A DNA stretch of 64,000 nt. It comes from Spirosoma oryzae (GTDB lineage: Bacteria > Bacteroidota > Bacteroidia > Cytophagales > Spirosomataceae). The position numbers were made by a program, and so were the translations under genes. The notes under the pieces were generated by a model that was not told the DNA's origin, searched no databases, and saw nothing but the letters and a program-made list of their open reading frames with translations. The DNA is taken from contig NZ_PVTE01000022.1 of assembly GCF_003002825.1 (NCBI RefSeq), positions 32,580 to 96,579 on the forward strand, in the 5' to 3' direction. Positions 8,299 to 16,996 of this stretch are shown here, in pieces. The stretch's first letter is position 1; every line of letters begins with the position of its first letter.

Positions 8299-9663
8299 TT
8301 AGATCTTCGTTACAGCAACGTCGATACGACGATTGCGCTGACGTCCTTCGGCATTGTCGTTGGTGGCCAGCGGCTGCGAATCACCATATCCCTGCGTTGT
8401 CACGCGGTCGCCTGAAATACCAGCCGTTACCAGTGCCGTACGGACCGAAGCTGCCCGATCGCGCGAAAGCTGGAGGTTGGTATCGGCATTGCCCGTGTTG
8501 TCGGTATGCCCTTCCACTTTAATGGTCATGGTCGGATAGGCTTTCATGATCTCGACCAGGTCGTTGACGTTCTGCTGCGACTCCGCCGTAATCTTCGCTG
8601 ATCCGATGTCGAAGGTCAGGTTTTCAAACGTGAACGTACGGTCCAGACGCTGGGGCTTGCTGGCCAGGAAGCGAGCCAGTCGACCATTGAACGACCGTTC
8701 TGCCAGTTTCAGCTTACGGCCACCCGGCAGTTCAACCTGGGTAATCACATCAGCGACATTGGCTGGTTTGTCGTCGCGTATGCCGAGCGCACCGGGCGCG
8801 GTGGAATCAGCCACCTGTCCGTGTGATTCCAGCACACTGTTTTTCGTAGCGGCCGACGTGTCTTCAACCGCATTCGGCTCAACCCGCGCCGTACTGTCGG
8901 TACTGACACCGTCGACGCTGTTCTGATTTTCGCTGCATTTCTGCACGATCAGAGCCGCCACCAGAATGGCCATCAGCACCATAGCCCAGCGTAACCAGCG
9001 AACGTTCTCGCGTTGCCGGTCACCGTCGGGACTTTTGGGTATGTTCGGATTCACGACAGTACCGCTGAAGTTATCGGCTCCCTGTACGGCCGTTGGCGGG
9101 CCGGCGGGTGTTTCGAGTTCGTCGAAGTCCAGCAGGCTACCCACACTGGCGAGACCGGCAGGCAGAGCGGTGCGAAACAGCGTAGCCTGCCCTTCCAGCA
9201 GCGTTTTGAGGCTGTGCGACGTCAGTCCTTTCTCCTGCTCCTGCCGACCCAGCACCCCCATGAGCACCGATCCGGCCAGGCTCATCACGACCCGCACCGA
9301 TTCCGCGCGGGCTCCGCTAAACGTACCGATCAGTTCCGTCGTCTGATTTAGCTTGTCGCCGAATACGGTTTCCAGAAAGTCACGCCCAGCCGACGCTGTT
9401 TCGATGGTTTCCTGGTGCGTATCGGTAACCTGCCCTACGTCGAAGGGTGTTTTGCCGTAGTCGCCTTTTTCCAGGAATGAATATACGGCGCTGGCACCAC
9501 CTGATGCCTGCACGCGACGGGTCAACCCACCCAGCAAGGTTGGGATAACACCCTGCACAATTTTGGCAACACGTTCGGGAGGTTCGCTCAGCTCAGTACT
9601 AAGCTGATCGATAACACCCGGCGTAAACTGATCTTTCAGGTAGGAAACGAGGTGAACGGCCAT
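8299..9663 (-). CDS. DUF937 - transmembrane - OmpA C-terminal domain protein
   Basis: A 454-residue envelope protein. Residues ~1-190 form a DUF937 domain (VIPTLLGGLTRRV, VVMSLAGSVLMGVLGRQ). A single membrane helix follows at ~225 (WLRWAMVLMAILVAALIVQ), then a low-complexity linker. The C-terminal ~115 residues are an OmpA peptidoglycan-binding domain: FDIGSAKITAESQQNV, VEGHTDNTGNADTNLQLS, DRAASVRTAL and RQRNRRIDV. With a cytoplasmic DUF937 and a periplasmic OmpA domain it would link something inside the cell to peptidoglycan; that topology is inferred. It has its own terminator, and a hairpin repeat separates it from the LysM gene. Confidence 0.9.
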   Translation of the reverse strand: MAVHLVSYLKDQFTPGVIDQLSTELSEPPERVAKIVQGVIPTLLGGLTRRVQASGGASAVYSFLEKGDYGKTPFDVGQVTDTHQETIETASAGRDFLETVFGDKLNQTTELIGTFSGARAESVRVVMSLAGSVLMGVLGRQEQEKGLTSHSLKTLLEGQATLFRTALPAGLASVGSLLDFDELETPAGPPTAVQGADNFSGTVVNPNIPKSPDGDRQRENVRWLRWAMVLMAILVAALIVQKCSENQNSVDGVSTDSTARVEPNAVEDTSAATKNSVLESHGQVADSTAPGALGIRDDKPANVADVITQVELPGGRKLKLAERSFNGRLARFLASKPQRLDRTFTFENLTFDIGSAKITAESQQNVNDLVEIMKAYPTMTIKVEGHTDNTGNADTNLQLSRDRAASVRTALVTAGISGDRVTTQGYGDSQPLATNDNAEGRQRNRRIDVAVTKI

Positions 9664-9704
9664 GATAACGTCGAAGAAGTATACGAATCGTTTGTAACGA
9701 AAAA

Positions 9705-9750
9705 GGAGTGAACGAGTCGATTGCCATTCGGGCTACCGTTCGTTCACTCC
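9705..9750. repeat. GAGTGAA-type hairpin repeat, copy 1
   Basis: GGAGTGAACG at 9705-9714 pairs exactly with CGTTCACTCC at 9741-9750, and the flanking ACTTACTCAATT continues the pattern. The words GAGTGAAcGAG and TTCACTCC also build the hairpin at 62519-62573, so this appears to be a dispersed family. It lies between the LysM gene and the DUF937-OmpA gene. Confidence 0.65.
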
Positions 9751-9777
9751 CTACTTACTCAATTCAGGGCCGTTTTG

Positions 9778-10245
9778 TTATAACTGCGGGATGCGCAGCA
9801 CCTGATCGGGATAAATCTTATCGGGATCAGACAGCATCGGCTTGTTGGCTTCGAAGATCACGCCGTACTTCATCGGATCACCGTACACTTCCTTGGCAAT
9901 CTTCGACAGCGAATCACCCGATTTAACAGTGTAGAACTTGCCTTCTGGGGCGGGCTCATCAACCGTCAGTTGGTTATCGACCGAAGTTACGCCTTCCACG
10001 TTGCCGACAGCCAGCGCAATTTTTTCAGCGTCTTCCTGCGACTTCACCGAACCGGTCAGGGTTACGACATCACCTTTGGTCTTCACCGTCAGGGTTTTGT
10101 AAGCCAGGCCCAGTCGCTTAACGTGGTCAAGAAGTGCCTGCGCTTTCACAGGTTCAACTTTTTCAGCCTGAGCAGGGTCGGCAGGGGCATCCTTGTGATC
10201 AAAGATTTTTTCGCCTACGCCTTTGAAGAACGACAGTAATCCCAT
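9778..10245 (-). CDS. BON-LysM protein (Kbp/YgaU-like)
   Basis: A 155-residue protein with no signal peptide. Residues ~40-95 form a BON domain (LTVKTKGDVVTLTGSVKSQE, GNVEGVTSVDNQLTV) and residues ~105-155 a LysM domain (YTVKSGDSLSKIAKEVYGDP, IFEANKPML, IYPDQVLRIPQL). The order and length are those of E. coli Kbp (YgaU), a small potassium-binding BON-LysM protein; the N-terminal MGLLSFFKGVGEKIFD also fits that family. It is encoded just upstream of the DUF937-OmpA gene, so the two may share a cell-wall-linked role. It is divergent from the beta-barrel gene at 10462. Confidence 0.93.
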   Translation of the reverse strand: MGLLSFFKGVGEKIFDHKDAPADPAQAEKVEPVKAQALLDHVKRLGLAYKTLTVKTKGDVVTLTGSVKSQEDAEKIALAVGNVEGVTSVDNQLTVDEPAPEGKFYTVKSGDSLSKIAKEVYGDPMKYGVIFEANKPMLSDPDKIYPDQVLRIPQL

Positions 10246-10461
10246 TGTATTAGGTGGTTTAATGAAACAGATAAAACTGGCCGGTAAATACGAAAACTAC
10301 CGACGGATAAACAACCGGCCGATTTCCTGAATGTTCAATTTTTGAGTCATCGGTAAGCTATCGTTCGACGAAAAACTTCAGTCGTTCAACACAAATAGCG
10401 CCGTTCTGACGTTTGACAGCTAATCAAGTCGTATCCTATAACTCATTTTCGCGCACTACTT

Positions 10462-11235
10462 ATGAAAAACGTAACACTCGCAGTATTGGCGCTGCTGGCT
10501 GGCTCGGCAGCCATGGCACAGTCTACAATTGAAGGAGGCATCAAAGGGGCCGGCACGTTTACCAACGGCCATACAACCATACCGCCAGTTGCCATTTCGA
10601 CGATAGCCACCGTTCCGCAAATTGAAAACAAAGGCAACGGCACCGGTACCGGCTACTCCTTTGGTCTGTGGGGACGGAAAAACTTTAACTCGTTCTACGT
10701 GCAGGTCGAGGCTACCTACAATAACTACAAGCTATACCAGAAAGCAGACCTGACCATCCCGGCCGGACTCGCCTTTGCGCTTGCCGGTACGTCACAGCCA
10801 TCAGGTATACCGGCTAACACGCCAACGGGCATTGCCATCACGTCCGAGTCGATCCTGGAATCGGTCAACGTACCGATTCTGTTCGGTAAGCGATTTGTCA
10901 ACGACCGGGTTCGGGTTTTCGTTGGACCAAACCTGCTGTTCACGACGAAAGCACAAGCTACCCGTAATACAACAGCGACCATTGGCAACACCAGTTTGGC
11001 TTTTCCGCAAACGACGTCGGATTTAAAAAACCCCAACCGGCAGGACCCCACACAGGTGGCGCTGGAAGTGAAGCCATTCACGTACGCGGCTGAAATCGGC
11101 GTCGGCTACACGCTGGCCCGCATCCTCGACATCGATGCCCGATACGCGGTTCCGGTCGGTGGGATTTACAAAAACAAGGACATCAAAGGCTATCTCGGCA
11201 TCGCTTCGCTCTCACTGGGTCTGAAGCTTTTCTAA
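10462..11235 (+). CDS. Outer-membrane beta-barrel (porin family) protein
   Basis: A 257-residue protein with signal peptide MKNVTLAVLALLAGSAAMAQ. The mature part alternates hydrophobic and polar residues as in small barrels: YSFGLWGRKNFNSFYVQVEA, NVPILFGKRF, RVFVGPNLLF, EIGVGYTLARILDIDARYAV. It ends in GIASLSLGLKLF, a C-terminal aromatic (Phe) typical of outer-membrane insertion signals. It fits the PorT-like/outer-membrane beta-barrel family of Bacteroidota. No ligand or function can be assigned. It converges on the PliI-like gene across a bidirectional terminator. Confidence 0.85.
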   Translation: MKNVTLAVLALLAGSAAMAQSTIEGGIKGAGTFTNGHTTIPPVAISTIATVPQIENKGNGTGTGYSFGLWGRKNFNSFYVQVEATYNNYKLYQKADLTIPAGLAFALAGTSQPSGIPANTPTGIAITSESILESVNVPILFGKRFVNDRVRVFVGPNLLFTTKAQATRNTTATIGNTSLAFPQTTSDLKNPNRQDPTQVALEVKPFTYAAEIGVGYTLARILDIDARYAVPVGGIYKNKDIKGYLGIASLSLGLKLF

Positions 11236-11255
11236 TCGACCTTGCACTGACCATA

Positions 11256-11303
11256 CCGGGCCGGTTGTCGGTAGTCTTCCAAGGCTGCGGGCAACCGGCC
11301 CGG
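11256..11303. terminator. Bidirectional hairpin between convergent genes
   Basis: CCGGGCCGGTTG (11256-11267) pairs perfectly with CAACCGGCCCGG (11292-11303). It lies between the stop of the beta-barrel gene (11235) and that of the minus-strand gene (11307). There is no clear T-run on either side. Confidence 0.65.
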
Positions 11304-11306
11304 CCG

Positions 11307-11861
11307 TTATTCGGCTTGTAGCTGGTAGTTCAGCCCCGATGGACGGAGCCGGTAACAGATACGCCGATTTGTACCGGTGGGCCGGGCGTCACTATTGTTG
11401 ATCGTGTAGACGGGAAATTGACGACACAGCGACTGTCTGGTTGTCCAGAGCGTATCGAGACCCATGTAGCCCGCGCCGGGGGCCGCCCATTGTACCGTCG
11501 TAATCGTGGCCAGCCGTTCGGGCAGAAACTGCCAGCCACGCACCCGACCGGCCAAACCCGCGTTTGTATCGGTACTGTACAGATACAGTTCGGGCAGTCG
11601 GTTTCCGTCCAAATCGCCGACTTCGGCCCCGGTCAGTCGGCCGCTTACGGGTTGTGAAAAGCGGGTCAGCAACAGACTACCCCGGTAGGCAGCCACCGTT
11701 ACGGTTTGAATCGAGTCGGTATCGATTGCTTTCACGACGAAGGTGTAGACATTGAATCGTACTGTTTTCTGGAACGGGGGCGACTCCTGCTGCGTGATTG
11801 GGGCGGGAACAGCGCTTGCTCCGCTTAGGTGCAGCAGCAGAAAGAGTAGCCAAACGTTCAT
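11307..11861 (-). CDS. Secreted protein, possibly a PliI-type lysozyme inhibitor
   Basis: A 184-residue protein with a short signal (MNVWLLFLLLHLSGASAVPA). The core reads VTVAAYRGSLLLTR, GRLTGAEVGDLDGNRLPELY and LYSTDTNAGLAGRVRGWQF. The pattern 'AEVxDLDGxxxPExxxY' followed by a Gly-rich loop is like that in periplasmic inhibitors of I-type lysozyme (PliI) as I remember them, but I cannot confirm the match without a search. Two Cys residues (LCRQF, ICYRL) near the C-terminus could pair. It converges on the beta-barrel gene and is divergent from miaA. Confidence 0.6.
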   Translation of the reverse strand: MNVWLLFLLLHLSGASAVPAPITQQESPPFQKTVRFNVYTFVVKAIDTDSIQTVTVAAYRGSLLLTRFSQPVSGRLTGAEVGDLDGNRLPELYLYSTDTNAGLAGRVRGWQFLPERLATITTVQWAAPGAGYMGLDTLWTTRQSLCRQFPVYTINNSDARPTGTNRRICYRLRPSGLNYQLQAE

Positions 11862-12011
11862 GTAGTATATGGGTCAAATAGGCAACTATCTAACTAACCA
11901 GCGCAGCCGGGTACAGGTTTTGAACGGACGTAAGCGATCCGACGGTATACCAACGGCCTTACCCATAAAGCCTTATTTTTGCACGGGTCTTACCAAGGCC
12001 CCGTTTGCACT

Positions 12012-12923
12012 ATGCCCGTTACAGATGCCAATATACTACTCGTCGTGGCCGGTCCGACTGCCGTCGGCAAAACGGCCCTCTGCGTCCGACTAGCCCAACA
12101 GCTTGGTACAGAAGTGGTCTCCGCCGACTCCCGGCAATTGTATCGGGAGTTATCCATTGGCACGGCCAAACCGACGCCTGCCGAAATGGACGGTATACCG
12201 CACCATTTTATCGGCTCGCACCACATCACAGACCCGGTCACGGCGGGGCGTTACGAGCGGGAGTGTCTGACGCTACTGAATGAGCTGTTTACCCGGCACC
12301 GGGTCGTGATTTTATCGGGTGGAACGGGCCTGTATATCAACGCTGTCTGCTTCGGGCTCGATGACATGCCGCCGGTCGACGCCACATTACGCGAAACACT
12401 CCGACTCCGGTGGCAGCAGGACGGATTGGCTCCTTTACAGGAACAGTTACGGCAACTTGATCCGGTCTACGCGCAAACGGCCGATCTGCAAAATCCGGTC
12501 CGCGTAACGCGGGCGCTGGAAGTGTGTCTGGGTACGGGTTTACCCTACTCATCGTTCCGGCAGGACAAACCGGCTGACCGGCCGTTCAAATCGGTACTCG
12601 TAGCCCTCGACCGCCCCCGACCGGAACTGTACGCCCGCATCGACACCCGCATGGATCAGATGCTGAGCGATGGTTTGCTCGATGAGGTGCGTAGTCTGTA
12701 CGACTATCGGCAGTTGCCTGCCCTCCAAACGGTAGGCTATCAGGAGGTTTTCCCGTACCTCGACGGCACGTACGACTACGACGAGATGGTTCGGCTACTG
12801 AAGCGTAACTCCCGGCGTTACGCAAAACGACAGCTCACCTGGTTTCACAATCAGGCCAACTATCAGTGGTTTGCTCCGGATGAAGAAGCGGGGATTCGGG
12901 CTTTGTTAGAAGAAAGAGAATAG
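12012..12923 (+). CDS. miaA: tRNA dimethylallyltransferase
   Basis: A 303-residue enzyme that transfers dimethylallyl from DMAPP to N6 of A37 in tRNAs reading UNN codons. It shows the P-loop VVAGPTAVGKTAL, then SADSRQLYRELSIGTAKPT, HHFIGSHHITDPVTAGRYE, SGGTGLYINAV, QNPVRVTRALEV and VGYQEVFPYLDG. The ATG at 12012 puts the P-loop at residue 14, as usual; an upstream in-frame ATG at 11979 would add 11 residues. TATTTTTG at 11974-11981 resembles a -7 box but has no good -33 partner. The last codons (LLEERE-stop) run into an AG-rich hairpin repeat. Confidence 0.96.
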   Translation: MPVTDANILLVVAGPTAVGKTALCVRLAQQLGTEVVSADSRQLYRELSIGTAKPTPAEMDGIPHHFIGSHHITDPVTAGRYERECLTLLNELFTRHRVVILSGGTGLYINAVCFGLDDMPPVDATLRETLRLRWQQDGLAPLQEQLRQLDPVYAQTADLQNPVRVTRALEVCLGTGLPYSSFRQDKPADRPFKSVLVALDRPRPELYARIDTRMDQMLSDGLLDEVRSLYDYRQLPALQTVGYQEVFPYLDGTYDYDEMVRLLKRNSRRYAKRQLTWFHNQANYQWFAPDEEAGIRALLEERE

Positions 12924-12928
12924 ATAAG

Positions 12929-13006
12929 AGAAGAAAGAGGAAAGAGGAAAGAAGAGAGACGCTGGCGCAAACCAGTCTCTCTTCTTTCATCTTTCCTCTT
13001 TCTTCT
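12929..13006. repeat. AG-rich hairpin repeat, copy 1 (also a likely bidirectional terminator)
   Basis: A 32-base purine-rich arm (12929-12960, beginning AGAAGAAAGAGGAAAGAGG) pairs at 31 of 32 positions with a pyrimidine-rich arm (12975-13006) across a 14-base loop. It lies between the convergent miaA and rhodanese genes. A related hairpin lies at 19357-19462. Confidence 0.85.
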
Positions 13007-13022
13007 ACGCCATCCAGAAGAC

Positions 13023-13316
13023 TTACTGCGCCCGGTAAGCCAGCATGCCGCCCGTCACGTTGCGGACGTTGGTGAAGCCGTTTTCTTCCAGCAGTTGCTG
13101 CGCACGGGCACTACGGGCACCCGACCGGCAATGCACGATTACTTCTTCGTCCTGCAAACCGTCGAGCTGATCGAGTTCGTAGGGCAGATCGCCCAGCGGA
13201 ATCAATTTGGCACCGATGTTATCGGCTTCGTATTCGTTCGGCTCGCGCACGTCAATCAGGTTCAGTTGCTCCCCTTTGTCGAGCCGTTCTTTCAGTTCCT
13301 GTACGGTAATGTCCAT
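13023..13316 (-). CDS. Single-domain rhodanese-like sulfurtransferase
   Basis: A 97-residue cytosolic rhodanese domain. It has LIDVREPNEYEADNI (CH2A-type motif), GDLPYELDQL and the active-site loop VHCRSGARS, with Cys63 as the sulfane-sulfur carrier, then NVTGGMLAY. The length is that of GlpE/PspE-type single-domain proteins. It may move sulfur to thiols or cyanide; the physiological partner is unknown. The intact Cys loop argues against an inactive member. Confidence 0.93.
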   Translation of the reverse strand: MDITVQELKERLDKGEQLNLIDVREPNEYEADNIGAKLIPLGDLPYELDQLDGLQDEEVIVHCRSGARSARAQQLLEENGFTNVRNVTGGMLAYRAQ

Positions 13317-13433
13317 TGGTTTTTTCGGTTAGATGCGACGGGAAGGTAACACGGTGCTTCCTGGCAAGGTGCCCACCACCCCTACTTTTGTAACGACCCG
13401 AACGGGTATGTGCTGCGCGGGCAACGTCGTCGG

Positions 13434-14990
13434 TCAGGCCGGCAAATATACACTGAACGTTGTACCGTGGTTTAGCTGGCTCGCTGCCGTAATCGCCCCG
13501 CCGTGGTTGGCAACCACCTTTTCGCAGATGGCCAGTCCGATACCCGTTCCGCTAAATTCGCGCCGGCTGTGCAACCGCTGGAACACCTGAAAAATACGAT
13601 CCAGGTACTTTTCTTCGAAGCCGATCCCGTTGTCGATTACATCGATCTGATAGTAAGCCGTTGGCTGACGAGCTATCCGGACCGTGCCGGGTATAGCAGC
13701 AGCCGCGACGAGCCGACACTGAACGCGGATGTGCAACGCCGTATCGGCCCGGCGAAATTTGAGCGCGTTACCGATCAGATTCTGAAACAACTGCCCCAAC
13801 TGCATGGCATCTCCCGTAACTGTGGGGAGTTCATCGACCTGGACAGTAGCCTGCGCTTCAGCGATACTCACCTGTAAATCATCCAGCACATTACCGACAA
13901 CCTGTGCCAGCGGTACCGGCTGATTTTCGTCCTGACGGGTTGAGATGCGCGCGTAGCTGAGCAGGTCTTTGATCAGCGTCGACATTCGCCCGGCAGCCGA
14001 CTGCATGCGCTCCAGATAATCAACGGCTTCTTCGGAAGCGCCGGCGGTTCGTGCTTTCAGCAGATCGCCAAACTGCTGAATCTTGCGCAACGGCTCCTGC
14101 AAATCGTGGCTGGCGACGTAGGCAAACTGTTGCAGGTTTTCGTTCGACCGAAGCAGTTCCTGGTTGGCCGTCTGCAAGGCATTCGTTAGCTGCTGCTGGT
14201 CCAATTGGGTTTCCTTCTGCTCCGTAATGTCATTGATAATCAACAGAAACCCGTCGTACAGCTTTTCGCCTAACAGTAGTAACCATTTATTTATGACGTT
14301 GTAGTACCGCTCCCGCTGAAACGACTCCCCACGCTCTACGACACCTTTGTAGTAATCGAACAGCGATTTATCTTCCGCATCAAACCGCGCCCGAAACGTC
14401 TGCCCCTGAATCGTGGCAGCTGGCGTTCCGAATAATCGCTCATATTTCGGGTTGAAAAATACCGCTTTGAAATCAACGATTTCCCCCGGCGTTCCGTCGG
14501 TCGTCGGCTGCCGAATCGCTTCGTAGGCAATTACCGCATTGGGGGTTGTTTGCAGCAGCTGATTGAAAAACGTTGCCTGCTTGCGTTCGCTGATCTGCGT
14601 CCGTTTCAGCACCGATATGTCGACGAAACTGACAACGACAGCATCCTGATATTTTACGACATTGATGTCGAACCAGCCCCGGATACCGTCGGCAAAGTAA
14701 GGTACTTCCAGCAGACGCGCCGGTTGCCCACTTTCCAGTACGGTTCGGTAAAAGGCCAGCAGGCCACTACTCTCTGCCTGCGAAAAATACGTCCGGTAAC
14801 TTACTCCGATCAGTTTCTCGGGGTGTTTACCCATTATGGCTGCCCCCGCCGGATTGACGTAGCTGAAGCGAAAATCCAGAAACGTACCGGCCGCGTCGCG
14901 TACCGCGTCGAACACACAGACTCCCGTCTGATTACTGTTGATAATGTATTCGAAAAGTTGCGCCTGCCCGGCAGCACTTGATGCATCCAT
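13434..14990 (-). CDS. Soluble PAS-PAS histidine kinase (paralogue 1 of 4)
   Basis: A 518-residue cytosolic sensor kinase without membrane helices. Residues ~12-125 and ~140-258 are PAS folds (the first contains FRFSYVNPAGAAIMGKHPEKL). A coiled-coil leads into HisKA with His295 in FAYVASHDLQEPLRKIQ, then an HATPase domain with N-box FQNLIGNALKF, G1 DNGIGF and G2 GTGIGLAI. The HDLQEPLRKIQ core is shared with the kinases at 20545, 25800 and 39233. No response regulator is next to it, so its partner and signal are unknown. It lies upstream of the type IX cargo gene's 3' end on the same strand. Confidence 0.92.
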   Translation of the reverse strand: MDASSAAGQAQLFEYIINSNQTGVCVFDAVRDAAGTFLDFRFSYVNPAGAAIMGKHPEKLIGVSYRTYFSQAESSGLLAFYRTVLESGQPARLLEVPYFADGIRGWFDINVVKYQDAVVVSFVDISVLKRTQISERKQATFFNQLLQTTPNAVIAYEAIRQPTTDGTPGEIVDFKAVFFNPKYERLFGTPAATIQGQTFRARFDAEDKSLFDYYKGVVERGESFQRERYYNVINKWLLLLGEKLYDGFLLIINDITEQKETQLDQQQLTNALQTANQELLRSNENLQQFAYVASHDLQEPLRKIQQFGDLLKARTAGASEEAVDYLERMQSAAGRMSTLIKDLLSYARISTRQDENQPVPLAQVVGNVLDDLQVSIAEAQATVQVDELPTVTGDAMQLGQLFQNLIGNALKFRRADTALHIRVQCRLVAAAAIPGTVRIARQPTAYYQIDVIDNGIGFEEKYLDRIFQVFQRLHSRREFSGTGIGLAICEKVVANHGGAITAASQLNHGTTFSVYLPA

Positions 14991-15127
14991 AACGAAGCGG
15001 ATTCCAGTACGCTAACTACATAACCTATAGGTGTGGCACTACCGGTTCCGGCAATCGTATACCGGCCAGCTTCCGACCGTCTGTCCTTGTGCAGAGTACG
15101 CCTGCACCGGTCGTTGGCGCAATCGAC

Positions 15128-16960
15128 TCAATGCTGAAGAATCAGTTTCTGCGTGACCGTCTGCCTGTCCGTCGACAGCCTGAGCACATAAAAACCACCG
15201 GGGAGCTGACTCAGATCGGCGGTTTGCTGCCCCCGCCCCGGTTCGATTCGCTGGATGAGCTGCCCGCTGCTGCTGACTACGTCGATTTGCCGAAGCCGTG
15301 GATTGTCCCAGCGAATTTGCCCGGTTGTGGGGTTTGGGTAAACAGCCAGTAGCTCCAGTTGTTCAGGCTCCTCGGCGGTGGGTGTCGTGTCGATCTTCCC
15401 CCCCATGACAGGCCGGATCATGAAGACCCCATTGAGCGCAAGCGACGGCGAATTCGGATTCAGGTTCTGCTCCCAGCTGGCTCCTCCATTGTAAAACAAC
15501 TGATTACCAAACGGGCTGTTCTTGTCGAAGCCAAGCCGGAAGATGGTCGTATCGACGCTACTGATCTGTTGATAACCGATGTAAAACGTGTCGCTGACGG
15601 CAACGCCTTTGGTAAACATAAAGTCAACGAAACCGTTCCGGGTAGCGGGGTACTGCGTCGTGAATGTTTGCTGGTAAACCGGATTTCCCGGCCGGCCGTT
15701 GGCGTTACTGTACACGAACATGGAGAACAGCTGCCCGGACTGATTGGTCCGAAATGGTACGATACAGGCTCGGAACCCGGCCAGCACGTCCGGCTTGCTG
15801 ACCACAAAGCGTACGGCCCAGCGTTCGCGCGGCCCCACCTGCACCCCGTACTCCCAGGTACCGTCGTCGTAGGCGTAGTAATCGGCCAGCGTTGTACGGG
15901 CCGACAGCGTATCGTTCTGGCGCAGGTTCACGCCCGGTATCGACGGGTTCTGATCATCGGTCGTAAGCACGTTGAACGTATAGCGCAGCACCGCCGAGGT
16001 CGACGTGCCAAAGCTGAGTATCGGTAGCGGTTGAGCCGCCTTGCGTTGCGAGCTCAGCGAAAGGATCTGTTCGGATTTATTCTGCGGTGTGTCCTGCAAC
16101 AACCGACCCGACACCTCATCGCGCACGGTAAAGCGAAAGGTGGTGAAGTTAAAGTTGTTGAACAGATTGTTGATATCCGTCCGTACGGAGTCGGCCATTT
16201 CAGCCGCCGGGTTCACGACGTACTGCGAGAGCGGCATGGCGGTGTAGCGCCGAAGCAGTGGCGTCAATGCCTGCCGCATCGCCACATCACGCACGAACCG
16301 ATCGTCAGCGTTACGATTCTTATTTAAGTAGATGTAATCGATGTTCCAGGTGTCAAACGGACCCGATTCTCGTCCGTACGAACGAAACCGGAAGGCAAAC
16401 CCGGCATGCATGTAAAGGGAGGTATCAACCTCAATAAAGGCCTGCGCAAAGTTGTTGCTGGGAGTACCGCCTTCCTGCGTCCAAACCGTTTTCCAGACGC
16501 CACTACGAAGAAGAAACTGTACCGTCAGCGAATCGCCGGGATCGGGTGCTTCACCCAGCCCCCGGCTCTGCCAGTAGAAGCTCAGGTACGCATTATCCGC
16601 TTTAGTCAGCCCACTCAGGTCGATGGGTAGCGATGTTAGTGTATCGGTATACCCCTGTGCCAGCTGATTGTTCTGCACGTAAGGCTTGCCGTTGGCATTC
16701 AGTCCGTCGAACGAAGCAACACCCACCGTAGGATGGTTGACCGCCATCGTGTTGTTGATATACACACCACTGCCCGGTTGCCAGCGGTCCGAACTGGGCT
16801 TATCGATACCGGGGTAGCCCGCTGCGGTCGAAAAATCCTCGAAAAAGGGAAGTTGCAGTGGCGTCTGCGCCCGGCTGGTCGTCAGGCTTAGCCCGATTAG
16901 CAGGAGTAGGAGCCCGGCGCGAATCCAGCTCGGTATGGATACAGGTAGCAGACACTTCAT
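15128..16960 (-). CDS. Secreted type IX secretion cargo protein with C-terminal sorting domain
   Basis: A 610-residue protein with signal peptide (GLLLLLIGLSLTTSRAQ). The start of the mature part, PFFEDFSTAAGYPG, and later WNIDYIYLNKN are common in extracellular Bacteroidota proteins with jelly-roll domains. The last ~80 residues form a type A sorting domain: LAVYPNPTTGQIRWD, DVVSSSGQLIQRI, LPGGFYVLRL and a basic/hydrophobic end. This directs export across the outer membrane by the type IX system. The role of the main part is unknown. It lies 36 bases downstream of the PASTA gene and probably shares its transcript. Confidence 0.9.
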   Translation of the reverse strand: MKCLLPVSIPSWIRAGLLLLLIGLSLTTSRAQTPLQLPFFEDFSTAAGYPGIDKPSSDRWQPGSGVYINNTMAVNHPTVGVASFDGLNANGKPYVQNNQLAQGYTDTLTSLPIDLSGLTKADNAYLSFYWQSRGLGEAPDPGDSLTVQFLLRSGVWKTVWTQEGGTPSNNFAQAFIEVDTSLYMHAGFAFRFRSYGRESGPFDTWNIDYIYLNKNRNADDRFVRDVAMRQALTPLLRRYTAMPLSQYVVNPAAEMADSVRTDINNLFNNFNFTTFRFTVRDEVSGRLLQDTPQNKSEQILSLSSQRKAAQPLPILSFGTSTSAVLRYTFNVLTTDDQNPSIPGVNLRQNDTLSARTTLADYYAYDDGTWEYGVQVGPRERWAVRFVVSKPDVLAGFRACIVPFRTNQSGQLFSMFVYSNANGRPGNPVYQQTFTTQYPATRNGFVDFMFTKGVAVSDTFYIGYQQISSVDTTIFRLGFDKNSPFGNQLFYNGGASWEQNLNPNSPSLALNGVFMIRPVMGGKIDTTPTAEEPEQLELLAVYPNPTTGQIRWDNPRLRQIDVVSSSGQLIQRIEPGRGQQTADLSQLPGGFYVLRLSTDRQTVTQKLILQH

Positions 16961-16996
16961 GGAACAGCGGTGACCGGGTGGGGTCGTGAACAGGTG

